A stretch of DNA of 64,000 nt from Poriferisulfidus sp963668445 (GTDB lineage: Bacteria; Pseudomonadota; Gammaproteobacteria; Poriferisulfidales; Poriferisulfidaceae): the NCBI GenBank assembly GCA_963668445.1, contig OY764335.1, positions 310,001 to 374,000 of the forward strand. The letters run 5' to 3'. The position numbers were made by a program, and so were the translations under genes. Below are positions 8,449 to 16,914 of the stretch, piece after piece. Each line of letters starts with the position of its first letter. Positions within the stretch are counted from its first letter, which is position 1. The notes under the pieces are model-generated. The model worked only from the letters and a program-made list of their open reading frames with translations. It ran no database searches and was not told the DNA's origin.

Positions 8449-9756
8449 TCAACCAGATCGGCCCAAGAACACGCGGTGCGCCTGTTCGATGCGCTCGATG
8501 CTTCGCGGCTCGACTTCGGCCGCGGAGGCGAACTTCCGCCAGCCCCCGACCGCACAGGCAACCTCGTCGAGGATGCGCTTGGCGACGGATTTCTTCAAGC
8601 CGGAGGATTCGGCGAACCGGAGCACGTCTTCGCGCTCGAATCCGTTGCGCTTGCCCGCCATGCTCATCTGGTGGTCGCGCGTCCAGAAGCCCGCCGGTCG
8701 ATGCGAATAGACGATGTCGTAGGCAGGCGACAGCCGCCATGCGCCCGCACGGTCCATCAGGAATGAGATGTTCTTGACATGGTCGTCCTGATTGCGGGCG
8801 ACGAGATTGAAGACGGCGCGGCGGAATTGCTCCTCCGCCGCGGGCATCCCGAGTCCGAGCTGCCGGATCGTCTGCATGGCCTGCTCGTAGGCGTAGGCGC
8901 CCGGCGCATTGAAGTCGTAGTGCTGCAGCCCTCCCAAGGACTGCATGTGGATCTTGCGGCCCTTTTCGTCGCGGTCGAAGCGCCGCGTCATGAAATGGCT
9001 GCGGCCGCCTTCGTGGTGCAGCCGGCAGTCGGCCATGCCGATGCCCGCTTCGCGGGCCATGAGCGAGTACGCGTATTCGATGCGCCCGAATCCCTGAGAA
9101 GCTCCCGGCTTCCCGCCGCCGCCATCCGCGATGCCGTCGAATTTCATGATCCAGTGCTCGAAGCCTTCTGGAGCATCCGCCTGTCCGGACCGGAACTCTC
9201 CCGTCTCTGGATTCCAGGCCAGCACGGCCTTGGCGCGTGCGCCGCCGGCCGACGTCCCGACGCTCAGAATATCTTCAAGCGCGGCGCTGTCGTCCCGGTC
9301 TTCGAGTTTTCCGGCCAATTGCGTCCGATCCTCAAGCACCCGATTGGCAAGGTCGATGAGCTGCGCGATTTCCAGTGCGCCCGCGCGGTACTGCTTGTGG
9401 AAGGCCGGCCCGAATTCCAGAGCGCCGACGGCGCGTCTGCCGATGTAGCAGAGCCGGTCCACTGGGCTGAATGCCTCCAGACTCCTGCCCGTCTCGGCCA
9501 GCCAGGCATCGATCAGCCTGTTGCCGAAGTCGTCCGGAAGCGCATCCGACAGAAGCCCCGGCAAGCCCTTGAACGTCTCCTTGCTGAGCGCAGGGAACGC
9601 ATAGGGGGCCTCACGCACCGGCATGACGAGAGGAGAGATTTCGATGCCGGCCGACAGAAACGCCGGGTCGTACTGGAAGGTGCCGACGGAACGCTCCCGA
9701 TCCCAGGAAACGATGCCGACCCGGCGCCCCCACAAGTTCACGCTCGCTTCACTCAT
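8449..9756 (-). CDS. hipA: HipA-family serine/threonine kinase toxin
   Basis: 435 residues, usual HipA length. The HipA N-terminal domain (about 1-110) is followed by the kinase core: glycine-rich P-loop VGTSAGGARAK at 166-176, whose serine corresponds to the autophosphorylation loop of E. coli HipA; catalytic NQDDHVKN at 322-329; and the metal-binding D347 in PAYDIV. E. coli HipA phosphorylates glutamyl-tRNA synthetase and causes growth arrest; the target here is unknown. It starts one base after the antitoxin stop. The pair lies inside the inverted-repeat-bounded block, consistent with acquisition by transfer. Confidence 0.93.
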   Translation of the reverse strand: MSEASVNLWGRRVGIVSWDRERSVGTFQYDPAFLSAGIEISPLVMPVREAPYAFPALSKETFKGLPGLLSDALPDDFGNRLIDAWLAETGRSLEAFSPVDRLCYIGRRAVGALEFGPAFHKQYRAGALEIAQLIDLANRVLEDRTQLAGKLEDRDDSAALEDILSVGTSAGGARAKAVLAWNPETGEFRSGQADAPEGFEHWIMKFDGIADGGGGKPGASQGFGRIEYAYSLMAREAGIGMADCRLHHEGGRSHFMTRRFDRDEKGRKIHMQSLGGLQHYDFNAPGAYAYEQAMQTIRQLGLGMPAAEEQFRRAVFNLVARNQDDHVKNISFLMDRAGAWRLSPAYDIVYSHRPAGFWTRDHQMSMAGKRNGFEREDVLRFAESSGLKKSVAKRILDEVACAVGGWRKFASAAEVEPRSIERIEQAHRVFLGRSG

Positions 9757-9757
9757 C

Positions 9758-10111
9758 TTAATCCTCCTTCCAAGTCCAAGGCTCGACAGGCGCCTCGGCT
9801 TTGGCGGGCCGCGCGCGCTTGCGCTCCGAGCGGCCGGAGTCCATGCGCAGAATCGGGGAGATTTCCTGCACGGGGAAGGCGTGGAGCAGGCTGTCCTTCA
9901 GGTCGAGGGCGATGACGATGCGCAGGAAGCTGTCGAGCGTGGCGGGCCCGCCTGCTTCAAGCCGGCGGAGCGTGCGCAATCCGAGTCCCGCTTCCCTGGC
10001 CAGAGATTCTTGAGTAATGTTGCGGGCGAGGCGGATTTTGGCCAAGCGTCGGCCAAGCCCTGCCTCCAAGGCTCGCGGAGTGTCCTCTTCGAATTCATAA
10101 TAATCAGCCAT
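9758..10111 (-). CDS. hipB: HipB-type Xre antitoxin
   Basis: 117 residues. The helix-turn-helix (about 20-70: RLAKIRLARNITQESLAREA then LGLRTLRRLEAG) is of the Cro/C1 type. The C-terminal tail is basic and then Pro/Trp-rich (PVEPWTWKED), unlike compact E. coli HipB, and may contact the toxin. It precedes hipA with a one-base gap, the standard antitoxin-first order. The perfect dyad 31 bases upstream of its start is the likely autoregulatory operator. Confidence 0.88.
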   Translation of the reverse strand: MADYYEFEEDTPRALEAGLGRRLAKIRLARNITQESLAREAGLGLRTLRRLEAGGPATLDSFLRIVIALDLKDSLLHAFPVQEISPILRMDSGRSERKRARPAKAEAPVEPWTWKED

Positions 10112-10141
10112 ATGTATCCTATAAATGGTTATTTTTTGCTT

Positions 10142-10165
10142 TTACAGGCCTATTATTGCCTGTAA
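10142..10165. promoter_or_regulatory. Putative HipB operator
   Basis: Perfect inverted repeat TTACAGGC-N8-GCCTGTAA located 31-54 bases upstream of the hipB ATG. E. coli HipB operators have arms separated by exactly 8 bases (TATCC-N8-GGATA), so the geometry fits although the arm sequence differs. It would overlap the promoter and allow autorepression of hipBA. Confidence 0.65.
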
Positions 10166-10291
10166 TTTCTAAAATGTCAATGGACCGACCGGGTATCGGG
10201 CTTGAATCATGGATCGACTACTTCCTTTGATTGCGTGCATGACCATCAAAGGGGGCATGGGTGTCGCTCTGGAGGGGGGCATCTTTCAGCT

Positions 10292-13200
10292 TCAGAAGAT
10301 TTTTGAGTTATACGCCAAGCTATAGGCGCGGGCATTAATATTCTTCGTCTTCTTGCAGTGCCTTGCTCCTTCGCTGTTATACCGGGCGCATCCCCAAAAC
10401 CTAGTCTTGTCTTTGACGTTGGTTCGTATCTTCATAGGCATCGGAGGGTCGCATTCGCAGAGCTCGACCATCTGGCCGCATAGAGGGCTGGAGCATTGCC
10501 CTTCGGATTCTCCAATTCTCTGGACCAAGGCTTTATTGCAGAACGGGCATAGCGATTCCGCATGTCGGCACTCGTGCGTCGGATCGCCGTAGCCGGTGCA
10601 TCCCGCGAATGCTCCATGCGGGCCCTGCCGTATGACCAGTTGCGCCTGCGAAGCGTGCACGGCGTCCCGGCTGCAGCGCGGGCATTCCACTGTGACCGAA
10701 GGAATAAGTTCGCAGAATTCGACCAGCTCGTCCATGCCGACTGCGCTGCCGGGTTCGGAGGTCTGCTGCAGAAGTTCCTCGACGAGCGGCGCCGCTTCCT
10801 GTGTCTGCCCTGCAGTGACCAGATAGACCTTACGGCGCGTGCGCGTCAGCGCAACGTACCAGACCCTACGCTCTTCCGCGGAAGCATCCTTGGGTTGGCC
10901 AAAGGGCTCAAGAGCCTTTCTGAGGGCGCTTTCGGATGCCCGCCTTTTGGAGTTCCCGCCCGGATCCACCAAAACGACGTAATCCGCTTCCAGCCCCTTG
11001 GCGCCATGGATGGTGCGCGTACTTAAATCGACCTCCAATCTCAGGTCTTGCCCGGCTTGGCGGATTGCGGCGTGGTCGAGGCCTGCAGCCATTCTCTTCC
11101 CGGCTTCTTCCCGGGCGCACGTTTTCATGGCTGTTTCGGACCCGCGCGCTTCTTCAGGCATGCTGCCGCGCTTCTCCAGCCAGCCGGACATGACTTCCTT
11201 TTGCACTTCGCCGATGCTTCCGCCCCGGTCTTCAAGGGTGTTACGCCGCCGCGCAAGGATCATCACGCGGGGGCGCAATCCATGTGCGTCGTGTCGCGCC
11301 CGGCCGTGCGCCCCGATTGCCTTGAGCACGCAGAGCACGGCACTCGTCTTGTCGCCGCCGCCGACCTCACCAATCCATTGCCGCGCCGCCTGCAGGCCTT
11401 TCTCGCCGAGCGTCCAAGTCATGCTTTGAACGGGGGCCGGGTGGTGCGGGTCGCGCCAGCCATCGGCATGTCCCAGCAATTCCTTATCTAATGCGCGAGG
11501 ATCCCGGCAGACGAAATTCCGCGACAGTTCGGCTAGCGCGGCACCGAAGCGGTAAGTCTGCTTGAGGGCGATCTTCGCCGTGCGCTTGTCATGCCACAGC
11601 TTTCTGATCCTCTCGACGTCGCTGCCTTGGAAGCCGTAAATGGCCTGCCAGTCGTCGCCGACCACCCACAGCCGGCCGGGCAGGCCACCCTCCGATGTGT
11701 GCTCGAAGCCATTCACGATGGCATGCAGCAAATCTTCCTGGAGCGGATTCGTGTCCTGATATTCGTCGACTAGCAGCTCCGACCACGGAACTGAGGCCTG
11801 TCGCTCTTCAAGAGCTTCTATGGCCCATTCGATTTGCGCCTGATAGTCGGGCTGTCCGGATTCGCGAAGTTCGGCCAAATAACGCTTCATCACCCGTTTG
11901 CCAATCGCCCACAGCGCTCCGACAACCATGGGGTCGTTGCTTCCGATCAGATGTCTCCAGCGTTCTTGGGGCATGAATCGGCGATTGCGCACGGTCGTCA
12001 TCCATTCGTCGATGTCGTGAGACAGGCCGTTGATTTCGTAGTCTCCCCACAAGCGCCGGGTTTCGGCACCGATTTCTTCGGTCGGTCTTCGACGGCTCCG
12101 CTGTTCTTTGAGCCACGCATGGGGATGGTCTGTCTTCTCACTGATGCGGGTAAGCACGAGGTCAGCGAACGACTCGCCGCGCCGCAGGCACGTCCAGCGA
12201 TCTCCGGCTCGGACCTCGACCAATCGCGTGCCCATTTCCCGGTGGACATTGTGCTTCCAATGGTATGTTCGACGGTATTCGCTCTGCTCGCTTTCCGCCC
12301 AATCAGGAGGCAGTTTCCCATCGTCGCCGAAGGCCCATACTTCGATCCATATTTTCTCGCGAGGCAAATAAAAATCCGGGTGGTAGGATTTTTCCTGCTC
12401 CGTTCCTAGACTTGGGGGAATCGGCATTTCCCGTTCGTATTCGTACTCTATCCGATGCGTCCACAGGGCGAGCGCGACCGCGCTTTCCGCTTTGGATCGC
12501 AGGAGGGCGGTTTCTCCTTTTCCGGCGGCGCGGTACAACGGTTCAGGTTCCAGTTTGTTGACTGTCTCGACGCTCAGGCGGGAGAACTCGATGTTCATCC
12601 AGTGCTCGTAGATGGCGTCGCGAAGCCATGCGTCTGCTTTCAGAAGGTCTTTGATTTGATTGCTGATCCACGCTCTTCGCTGCAGCGTGTTTTTGGCGAA
12701 AGGGTGCAATCGCGGCTTTTGCCCGCTGGCCGCCTCGATGATTTTTCGGGCCAAGGCATGGATTGTCCCGATGCACATGTCACCGGTGTCATGATCCAGT
12801 TGCGCTTGCACGCGGCTCTTGATTTCTTCGGCGCTTTTGACGGTGAAGCTGACGACGGCGACCTGCTCGGGCAGAATGTTGTCGTGTTGAAGCAGATCTG
12901 CGACCCGTGCGATTAAAGTCTTCGTCTTGCCTGTGCCGGCTCCGGCGAGGATGACGGTCGTGTCTTCGCCGGTCATTGCTGCCTCTCGCTGTTGGTTGTT
13001 GAGTTCTTCCAGCCAAGAGTACTGGGAAGCGGCGCGGTGCTCAAGGTAGCGGCGGTTGGATTTTTGGCGCTTCCGTTCGCATTCATGGAGAACATTGCGG
13101 AAGGTGCTCCAAGCGATCGTGCCCGAAAACATCTTCCGGAAGCGGGCAGACGCCGAATGGCTTGGTGTTTTCCTATGTTGTTGCCAGAGGCGTTTGAGCT

Positions 13201-13369
13201 GGTCGATTTCGCTGGCGCGTATCCAATGGGAAGGCTCCGCATCGTTTCGCCGCTTGTTTCTCCATGCTCGGGCCTGCATGATGGCAGGATGCCGCTTCTG
13301 GCAGGCATGGGCCGCCCATGCGCCGATAGCGAAGGCGAAGCAGGCGGCGAGGATGAAAGTGAGGGCCAT
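10292..13369 (-). CDS. Membrane-anchored UvrD/helicase IV-like superfamily 1 helicase with zinc-ribbon tail
   Basis: 1025 residues from ATG 13369, which has GAGG upstream; an ATG at 13405 would add 12 residues. An N-terminal membrane helix (about 3-22) precedes a charged region. Walker A is AGAGTGKTKT (about 142-151); Walker B is VDEYQDTNPLQ. Between them is a segment with YHPDFYLP...IWIEVWAF that looks like the PD-(D/E)XK-type insertion of some helicase IV relatives. The C-terminal about 120 residues contain cysteine sets (CPRC, CPFC, CSSPLC, CECD) typical of topoisomerase-type zinc ribbons. It lies inside the inverted-repeat block with hipBA. A role in DNA repair or anti-phage defence is inferred. 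Confidence 0.82.
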   Translation of the reverse strand: MALTFILAACFAFAIGAWAAHACQKRHPAIMQARAWRNKRRNDAEPSHWIRASEIDQLKRLWQQHRKTPSHSASARFRKMFSGTIAWSTFRNVLHECERKRQKSNRRYLEHRAASQYSWLEELNNQQREAAMTGEDTTVILAGAGTGKTKTLIARVADLLQHDNILPEQVAVVSFTVKSAEEIKSRVQAQLDHDTGDMCIGTIHALARKIIEAASGQKPRLHPFAKNTLQRRAWISNQIKDLLKADAWLRDAIYEHWMNIEFSRLSVETVNKLEPEPLYRAAGKGETALLRSKAESAVALALWTHRIEYEYEREMPIPPSLGTEQEKSYHPDFYLPREKIWIEVWAFGDDGKLPPDWAESEQSEYRRTYHWKHNVHREMGTRLVEVRAGDRWTCLRRGESFADLVLTRISEKTDHPHAWLKEQRSRRRPTEEIGAETRRLWGDYEINGLSHDIDEWMTTVRNRRFMPQERWRHLIGSNDPMVVGALWAIGKRVMKRYLAELRESGQPDYQAQIEWAIEALEERQASVPWSELLVDEYQDTNPLQEDLLHAIVNGFEHTSEGGLPGRLWVVGDDWQAIYGFQGSDVERIRKLWHDKRTAKIALKQTYRFGAALAELSRNFVCRDPRALDKELLGHADGWRDPHHPAPVQSMTWTLGEKGLQAARQWIGEVGGGDKTSAVLCVLKAIGAHGRARHDAHGLRPRVMILARRRNTLEDRGGSIGEVQKEVMSGWLEKRGSMPEEARGSETAMKTCAREEAGKRMAAGLDHAAIRQAGQDLRLEVDLSTRTIHGAKGLEADYVVLVDPGGNSKRRASESALRKALEPFGQPKDASAEERRVWYVALTRTRRKVYLVTAGQTQEAAPLVEELLQQTSEPGSAVGMDELVEFCELIPSVTVECPRCSRDAVHASQAQLVIRQGPHGAFAGCTGYGDPTHECRHAESLCPFCNKALVQRIGESEGQCSSPLCGQMVELCECDPPMPMKIRTNVKDKTRFWGCARYNSEGARHCKKTKNINARAYSLAYNSKIF

Positions 13370-13605
13370 GCACGGATCCTCGGGCAAGGCATACGCTCGA
13401 GGCAAGGGAAGCCTTTTCCGGCATGGCTCGGGAAGAGCGGTCCGGCATAGCGGCGACCAGCCAGCCCTCGGGGCAACGGATTATACCGAGCATCGGGGGG
13501 CTGGGTGGAGCGAATCGGGACAACCCGAAATTGCGTATGAGGGTGCCCTGAGCCAATCGCGAGGCTTCGGTTTTCAAGGTCTTCGGCATGCGCAGGTTCA
13601 ACAAC

Positions 13606-13766
13606 ATATTGGAACAAAGGCAGGCGTCGGCTCCGGCTCGCCGGAGAGGCCGCCTGAGGACTGAGGAGGATAAAATCCCGGACCTCGCTTGGCGAGATCA
13701 TTGACTAACTCTGGTAAGGAGGTCTAGGATGAAGGTGTTTGGCCTTCAAGGCGGATTATACCGCCT
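13606..13766 (-). repeat. Right copy of the 161-bp inverted repeat
   Basis: Reverse-complement partner of 8158-8318, same length, no gaps, about 92% identical. The GGCGG-TATAAT-CCGCC dyads point outward and the CATATTGGAAC motifs point into the enclosed segment. Similarity to a third copy at 25255-25292 extends inward to 13593, so the repeat family is a little longer than the paired part. Confidence 0.9.
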
Positions 13767-13875
13767 GGCGCGCCTCAGCTGGCGCCAGAAGATCCACGAC
13801 GACCCGGACGTGCAGCTGCGCCTGCGAGGATGCGGTGCGGCAGCGCGGCGGGCTCTGCCAGGCATCCCCGTCTAG
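13729..13875 (+). other. Short ORF opening inside the right repeat (48 codons), status unclear
   Basis: ATG at 13729 has a strong Shine-Dalgarno (AAGGAGG, 13716-13722). The reading frame begins MKVFGLQGGLYRL, identical to the frame opened by the left repeat on the opposite strand at 8195, then diverges where the repeat ends and stops at 13875. Two copies sharing leader plus start codon suggest the repeat is the 5' end of a gene or a mobile leader, with different downstream sequence joined to each. I do not recognise the peptide. Confidence 0.3.
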
Positions 13876-14029
13876 AACTACGGACTACGTGGTGATCGGG
13901 GCGTACGCGGAAGACGCCTGGATCCAGTCCGCCTTCGGGCGGAAGATCGAGCGGGCCGTCGCCCTGCGGACAGAGGGGCGCCCGGTGCGCATCATCGCCG
14001 AGTCGCACTGGCGCGCCAGCCTGAAGTAG
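13826..14029 (+). pseudogene. BRCT-domain remnant
   Basis: About 67 residues of a typical BRCT domain are readable: EDAVRQRGG, then SRTTDYVVIG, AEDAWIQSAFGRKIERAVAL, and IIAESHWRASL before the stop. The N-terminal strand of the domain and any preceding catalytic part are missing; upstream sequence in this frame is non-homologous and runs into the right inverted repeat. Full-length relatives carry an additional domain in front, so this looks like a gene cut by arrival or rearrangement of the repeat element. No matching N-terminal piece is seen left of 8158. Confidence 0.6.
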
Positions 14030-14129
14030 CACGAGCGGTCCGAAGCAGCGGTATCGGCCAAAATCATGCCGGAGAGTGGCTTCCGGAGTCTGATGCGCAG
14101 GCGGCGAGCCGTCCGGCCGAGGGCGGGCC

Positions 14130-14147
14130 CTGTAATCTTTCTGTAAT
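14130..14147 (+). promoter_or_regulatory. Pho-box-like site upstream of the OprP-type porin
   Basis: Two direct repeats CTGTAAT begin at 14130 and 14141, exactly 11 bases apart, matching the architecture of PhoB boxes (CTGTCAT repeats spaced by one helical turn). The site is 70 bp before the porin start. This supports induction of the porin by phosphate limitation. Confidence 0.6.
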
Positions 14148-14216
14148 TTTCCGCAAGTATTCTGCTCCTCGTAAGTTTCCTCGCACCACTCAGCTTTCAG
14201 GAGGTTTCTTCGAACC

Positions 14217-15773
14217 ATGTGGTCCCGACACATCCGGATGCCGGCCGCGCTGGCGTTGGCGATGATTCTGCCGACGGCGGCTCTGGCCGCCACCACGGAA
14301 GAGCAGATCGAGCATCTGAAGCGGGAAAATGCCCAGATGAAGGAAATGCTGATGCAGATGCAGGAGCAGCTGCAGAACGTCATGATGAAGACCAACGCCA
14401 TGGAGCAGCAGGCCAAGGCGGCTGCCGGCGGCAAGGGCAAGAAGGGCATGGTGTCGTCCAAGAAGGAGAACATCACGATCTCCGCCACGGGCGGCGGCAT
14501 CAAGGTCAAGTCCGACAACGGCAACCAGTTCAAGATCGGCGGACGGCTGATGTTCGACCACGACTCCTACGACGAGTTCTGGGATGAGGGCGACGACAAG
14601 GGCGGCAGCGGCGAGGAGAACGAGATCCGGCGCTCCCGCGTCACGCTGGCCGGCCAGAACGGCAAGCACTGGTCCTACAAGTTCACCGTCAACATCGACC
14701 ATGAGGACGAAGGCGCCACGGTGGACACCGGCTACCTCAAGTACTCGAGCAAGCCGATGTACGTCAAGGTCGGCAAGTACAAGCGCCCGGCCATGCTGGA
14801 AGAGCGCACCAGTTCTAAGTGGATGTCCACGGTGGAGCATTCCATCGTGAACGAACTGTCTGGGGCGGTGCTGGGCAAGCCCGATTTCGGCGGCGTGGAA
14901 ATCGGCTTCGCGACCAAGGGCGACCTTCCGATGAGCGGTGCGCTCGGCGTGTACGACGACGAGATCGACGAAGACGACGGCAGCGACGTCTACGGCATCG
15001 GCGCCCGCTTCTCCATCGCGCCGCAGTTGGGCGACGACTCGTTCCTGCATGCGGGCGCGTCGTTCTATACGGCCGACTTCAAGGGCGAGAACCACCGCAT
15101 GCGTTCGCGCATGGGCGTGCATACCGCAGGCCGCCCGTTCGAAACCAACTCGATGGCAAGCGACGATATCGACCAGATGGGCGCCGAGTTCGCGTACGTC
15201 AACGGCCCGTTCTCGTTTCAGAGCGAGTTCATGAACGTCGAATCCGACGGCACGGATGACGCGGGATGCGGCTCGTACGCGTTTGTCGGCGATGCCGGCC
15301 AGGAAGCTGATGCGGTGGACGGGTACGAGTCGGGAGGGGATACGTGCGACTTGGAGATGGACGGCTTCTATGTCCAGGCGGCCTACACCCTGACGGGCGA
15401 GACGCGGGGCTACAAGGCTGCATCCGGCGAGTTCAAGGCGATCAAGCCGAAGGACGAAATGGGCGCTTGGGAACTCGTGGCGCGCTACGAGGATGCCGAC
15501 ATTGATGTTCCGGGACGAAGCCTTGATGCAGAGCTGGAGCGTTTGGTCCTAGGCGTCAACTGGTATGTCAACAAGAACGTCAAGCTGATGCTGAACTACG
15601 TGGATGCCGAGGCCGATTGCTCCGGAAGCACGGTCAAGGCGACGGATGGCTCAAACGATTCCGGTACTGATGCGAATGCCCTTTTGTCGAAGGATTGGAA
15701 GATCAAGCGCTGCGGCTACAACAATGAGGATAGCGGCGGTGCCGTCACGCTTCGAGCTCAGTACGTGTTCTGA
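14217..15773 (+). CDS. OprP/OprO-type (phosphate-selective) porin
   Basis: 518 residues. A signal peptide (cleavage near ALAA, about residue 24) is followed by a coiled coil rich in Gln/Met/Glu (about 25-65), a basic Gly/Lys linker and a beta-strand-rich barrel ending ...RAQYVF with terminal Phe, the outer-membrane insertion signature. The coiled coil trimerisation region plus barrel is typical of the porin O/P family. An AGGAGG ribosome-binding site precedes ATG 14217, and the Pho-box-like repeats lie further up. Substrate could be phosphate or polyphosphate; acidic Asp/Glu-rich loops are unusual for an anion pore, so specificity is uncertain. Confidence 0.85.
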   Translation: MWSRHIRMPAALALAMILPTAALAATTEEQIEHLKRENAQMKEMLMQMQEQLQNVMMKTNAMEQQAKAAAGGKGKKGMVSSKKENITISATGGGIKVKSDNGNQFKIGGRLMFDHDSYDEFWDEGDDKGGSGEENEIRRSRVTLAGQNGKHWSYKFTVNIDHEDEGATVDTGYLKYSSKPMYVKVGKYKRPAMLEERTSSKWMSTVEHSIVNELSGAVLGKPDFGGVEIGFATKGDLPMSGALGVYDDEIDEDDGSDVYGIGARFSIAPQLGDDSFLHAGASFYTADFKGENHRMRSRMGVHTAGRPFETNSMASDDIDQMGAEFAYVNGPFSFQSEFMNVESDGTDDAGCGSYAFVGDAGQEADAVDGYESGGDTCDLEMDGFYVQAAYTLTGETRGYKAASGEFKAIKPKDEMGAWELVARYEDADIDVPGRSLDAELERLVLGVNWYVNKNVKLMLNYVDAEADCSGSTVKATDGSNDSGTDANALLSKDWKIKRCGYNNEDSGGAVTLRAQYVF

Positions 15774-15951
15774 GATGATGCACGGGCGCGGGTGCCGTTG
15801 GCGCGAGGCTCTTGCTGTACGCGGATTGCAGAGCATGTCGGCATTTCTGGGGGCTGGCCATGGATTCCGCATTCGTGAGTTCTCTGGCGATGGGCATCCG
15901 GCAGTTCAACTGGTATAATGTACATCTCAATAGGCATGTTTTTAAGAGTCT
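15774..15951 (+). promoter_or_regulatory. Intergenic region with toxin-antitoxin promoter
   Basis: 178 bases between the porin and the antitoxin gene. TATAAT at 15914-15919 overlaps the palindrome TGTACA (15919-15924), 33 bases before the antitoxin ATG, a layout suited to autorepression by the antitoxin. No other feature is seen. Confidence 0.45.
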
Positions 15952-16230
15952 ATGGACAAGCATTCTATTGCCGAAGCGCGCCGCAATCTTCCGCGGTTGG
16001 TTCACGAGGCTGAGAAGGGAAAAGCCTTGATGCTGACGCGGCGGGGCGAGCCGGCAGCGGTTCTCATCAGCCATCGGCAATTTGACCAGCTCGTTGCAGG
16101 CCGATCGGGCTTTGCCGAGCGCTATCGGGCTTATGCGGAAAGCGTGAGTCTCGCGGGTCTTGCCTTCGATCCAGATGAATTCCTGCGCGGCGTGCGCGAG
16201 ACGGCATCAGGGCGCGATGTTGATTTTTGA
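15952..16230 (+). CDS. Phd/YefM-family antitoxin
   Basis: 92 residues. The N-terminal half matches the Phd/YefM DNA-binding fold: SIAEARRNLPRLVHEAEKGK, then LMLTRRGEPAAVLIS. The C-terminal part, which would wrap the toxin, is family-specific. It is followed after three bases by a PIN-domain toxin, so the pair is a type II module. ATG at 15952 is the only start consistent with the fold. Expected to repress its own promoter at about 15914-15924. Confidence 0.88.
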   Translation: MDKHSIAEARRNLPRLVHEAEKGKALMLTRRGEPAAVLISHRQFDQLVAGRSGFAERYRAYAESVSLAGLAFDPDEFLRGVRETASGRDVDF

Positions 16231-16233
16231 TTC

Positions 16234-16644
16234 GTGAAGTTCTTGTTGGACACCAACGTTGTTTCGGAGCCGTTGCGTTCAGAGCCGGTCCCCAGCATTG
16301 TACGAAAACTGCAGAATTGCCAGCACGAAATTGCCATCCCCGCGCCCGTTTGGCATGAACTGCAGTTCGGTTGCTCCCGACTTCCCCCATCCGAACGGAG
16401 AACAAAGATCGAGCGCTACCTGCAGGAAGTCGTGTTGCCAAGCTTTCCTGTATTTGATTATGACTGGCGATCCGCAGACTGGCATGCGCGCGAGCGGGCT
16501 CGATTGAGCGCCGTCGGGAAAGAGCCGCCATTCGTGGACGGGCAGATAGCCGCGATTGCCTGCGTGAACAGTCTGACGCTCGTCACGATGAATGTGCGTC
16601 ATTTCCGCCATTTCGAAGAGTTGAGGACAGAGAACTGGGCGTAG
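16234..16644 (+). CDS. vapC: VapC-type PIN-domain toxin
   Basis: 136 residues with a GTG start three bases after the antitoxin stop. It begins MKFLLDTNVVSE, with the first PIN aspartate in LLDTNV; the conserved Glu is in WHELQFG, and the second acidic cluster is in VDGQIAAIA followed by LVTMNVRHF. This is the complete acidic constellation of a Mg-dependent PIN ribonuclease. VapC relatives cleave tRNA or rRNA; the target here is not predictable. Confidence 0.9.
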   Translation: MKFLLDTNVVSEPLRSEPVPSIVRKLQNCQHEIAIPAPVWHELQFGCSRLPPSERRTKIERYLQEVVLPSFPVFDYDWRSADWHARERARLSAVGKEPPFVDGQIAAIACVNSLTLVTMNVRHFRHFEELRTENWA

Positions 16645-16914
16645 GCCGGATGCCCTGCGGACCGCGTATCCCGGAGCCCCTTGCTATCGTTTTAACCCTT
16701 ATTGAATAAGGGCAATTCCCGAAAATGCATACTTCATCTCATATTTTCATGAGCTAGGGTGTACATCATGGCGGAGGCTCGGAGGCCTTGCGAAAGGGTC
16801 GTCGTCGTCCATCCTGTAGATCGATGCCTGCAGGCGGCTTCCTCAGGCGCCCGAATATGCTACACTCCCGACCGTAGACTTCGCATGTCCGTTTCCTAAT
16901 TGGAGAGTCCGCCT
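16645..16914. other. Intergenic region with a palindrome
   Basis: 270 bases between vapC and the second porin-like gene. A perfect dyad CCCTTATTGAATAAGGG lies at 16696-16712 in AT-rich sequence and could be an operator or a weak terminator; no U-tract follows. TATGCTACACT near 16855 may belong to the downstream promoter. No gene is supported here. Confidence 0.4.

Noticed and set aside
13739..14029. Intact 96-residue BRCT protein starting at ATG 13739
   Set aside because: The first 29 residues come from the inverted repeat and adjoining unrelated DNA and show no BRCT similarity; treated as a remnant.
16696..16712. CCCTTATTGAATAAGGG palindrome as a terminator for vapC
   Set aside because: No U-tract follows on either strand, so it is reported only as a dyad of unknown use.
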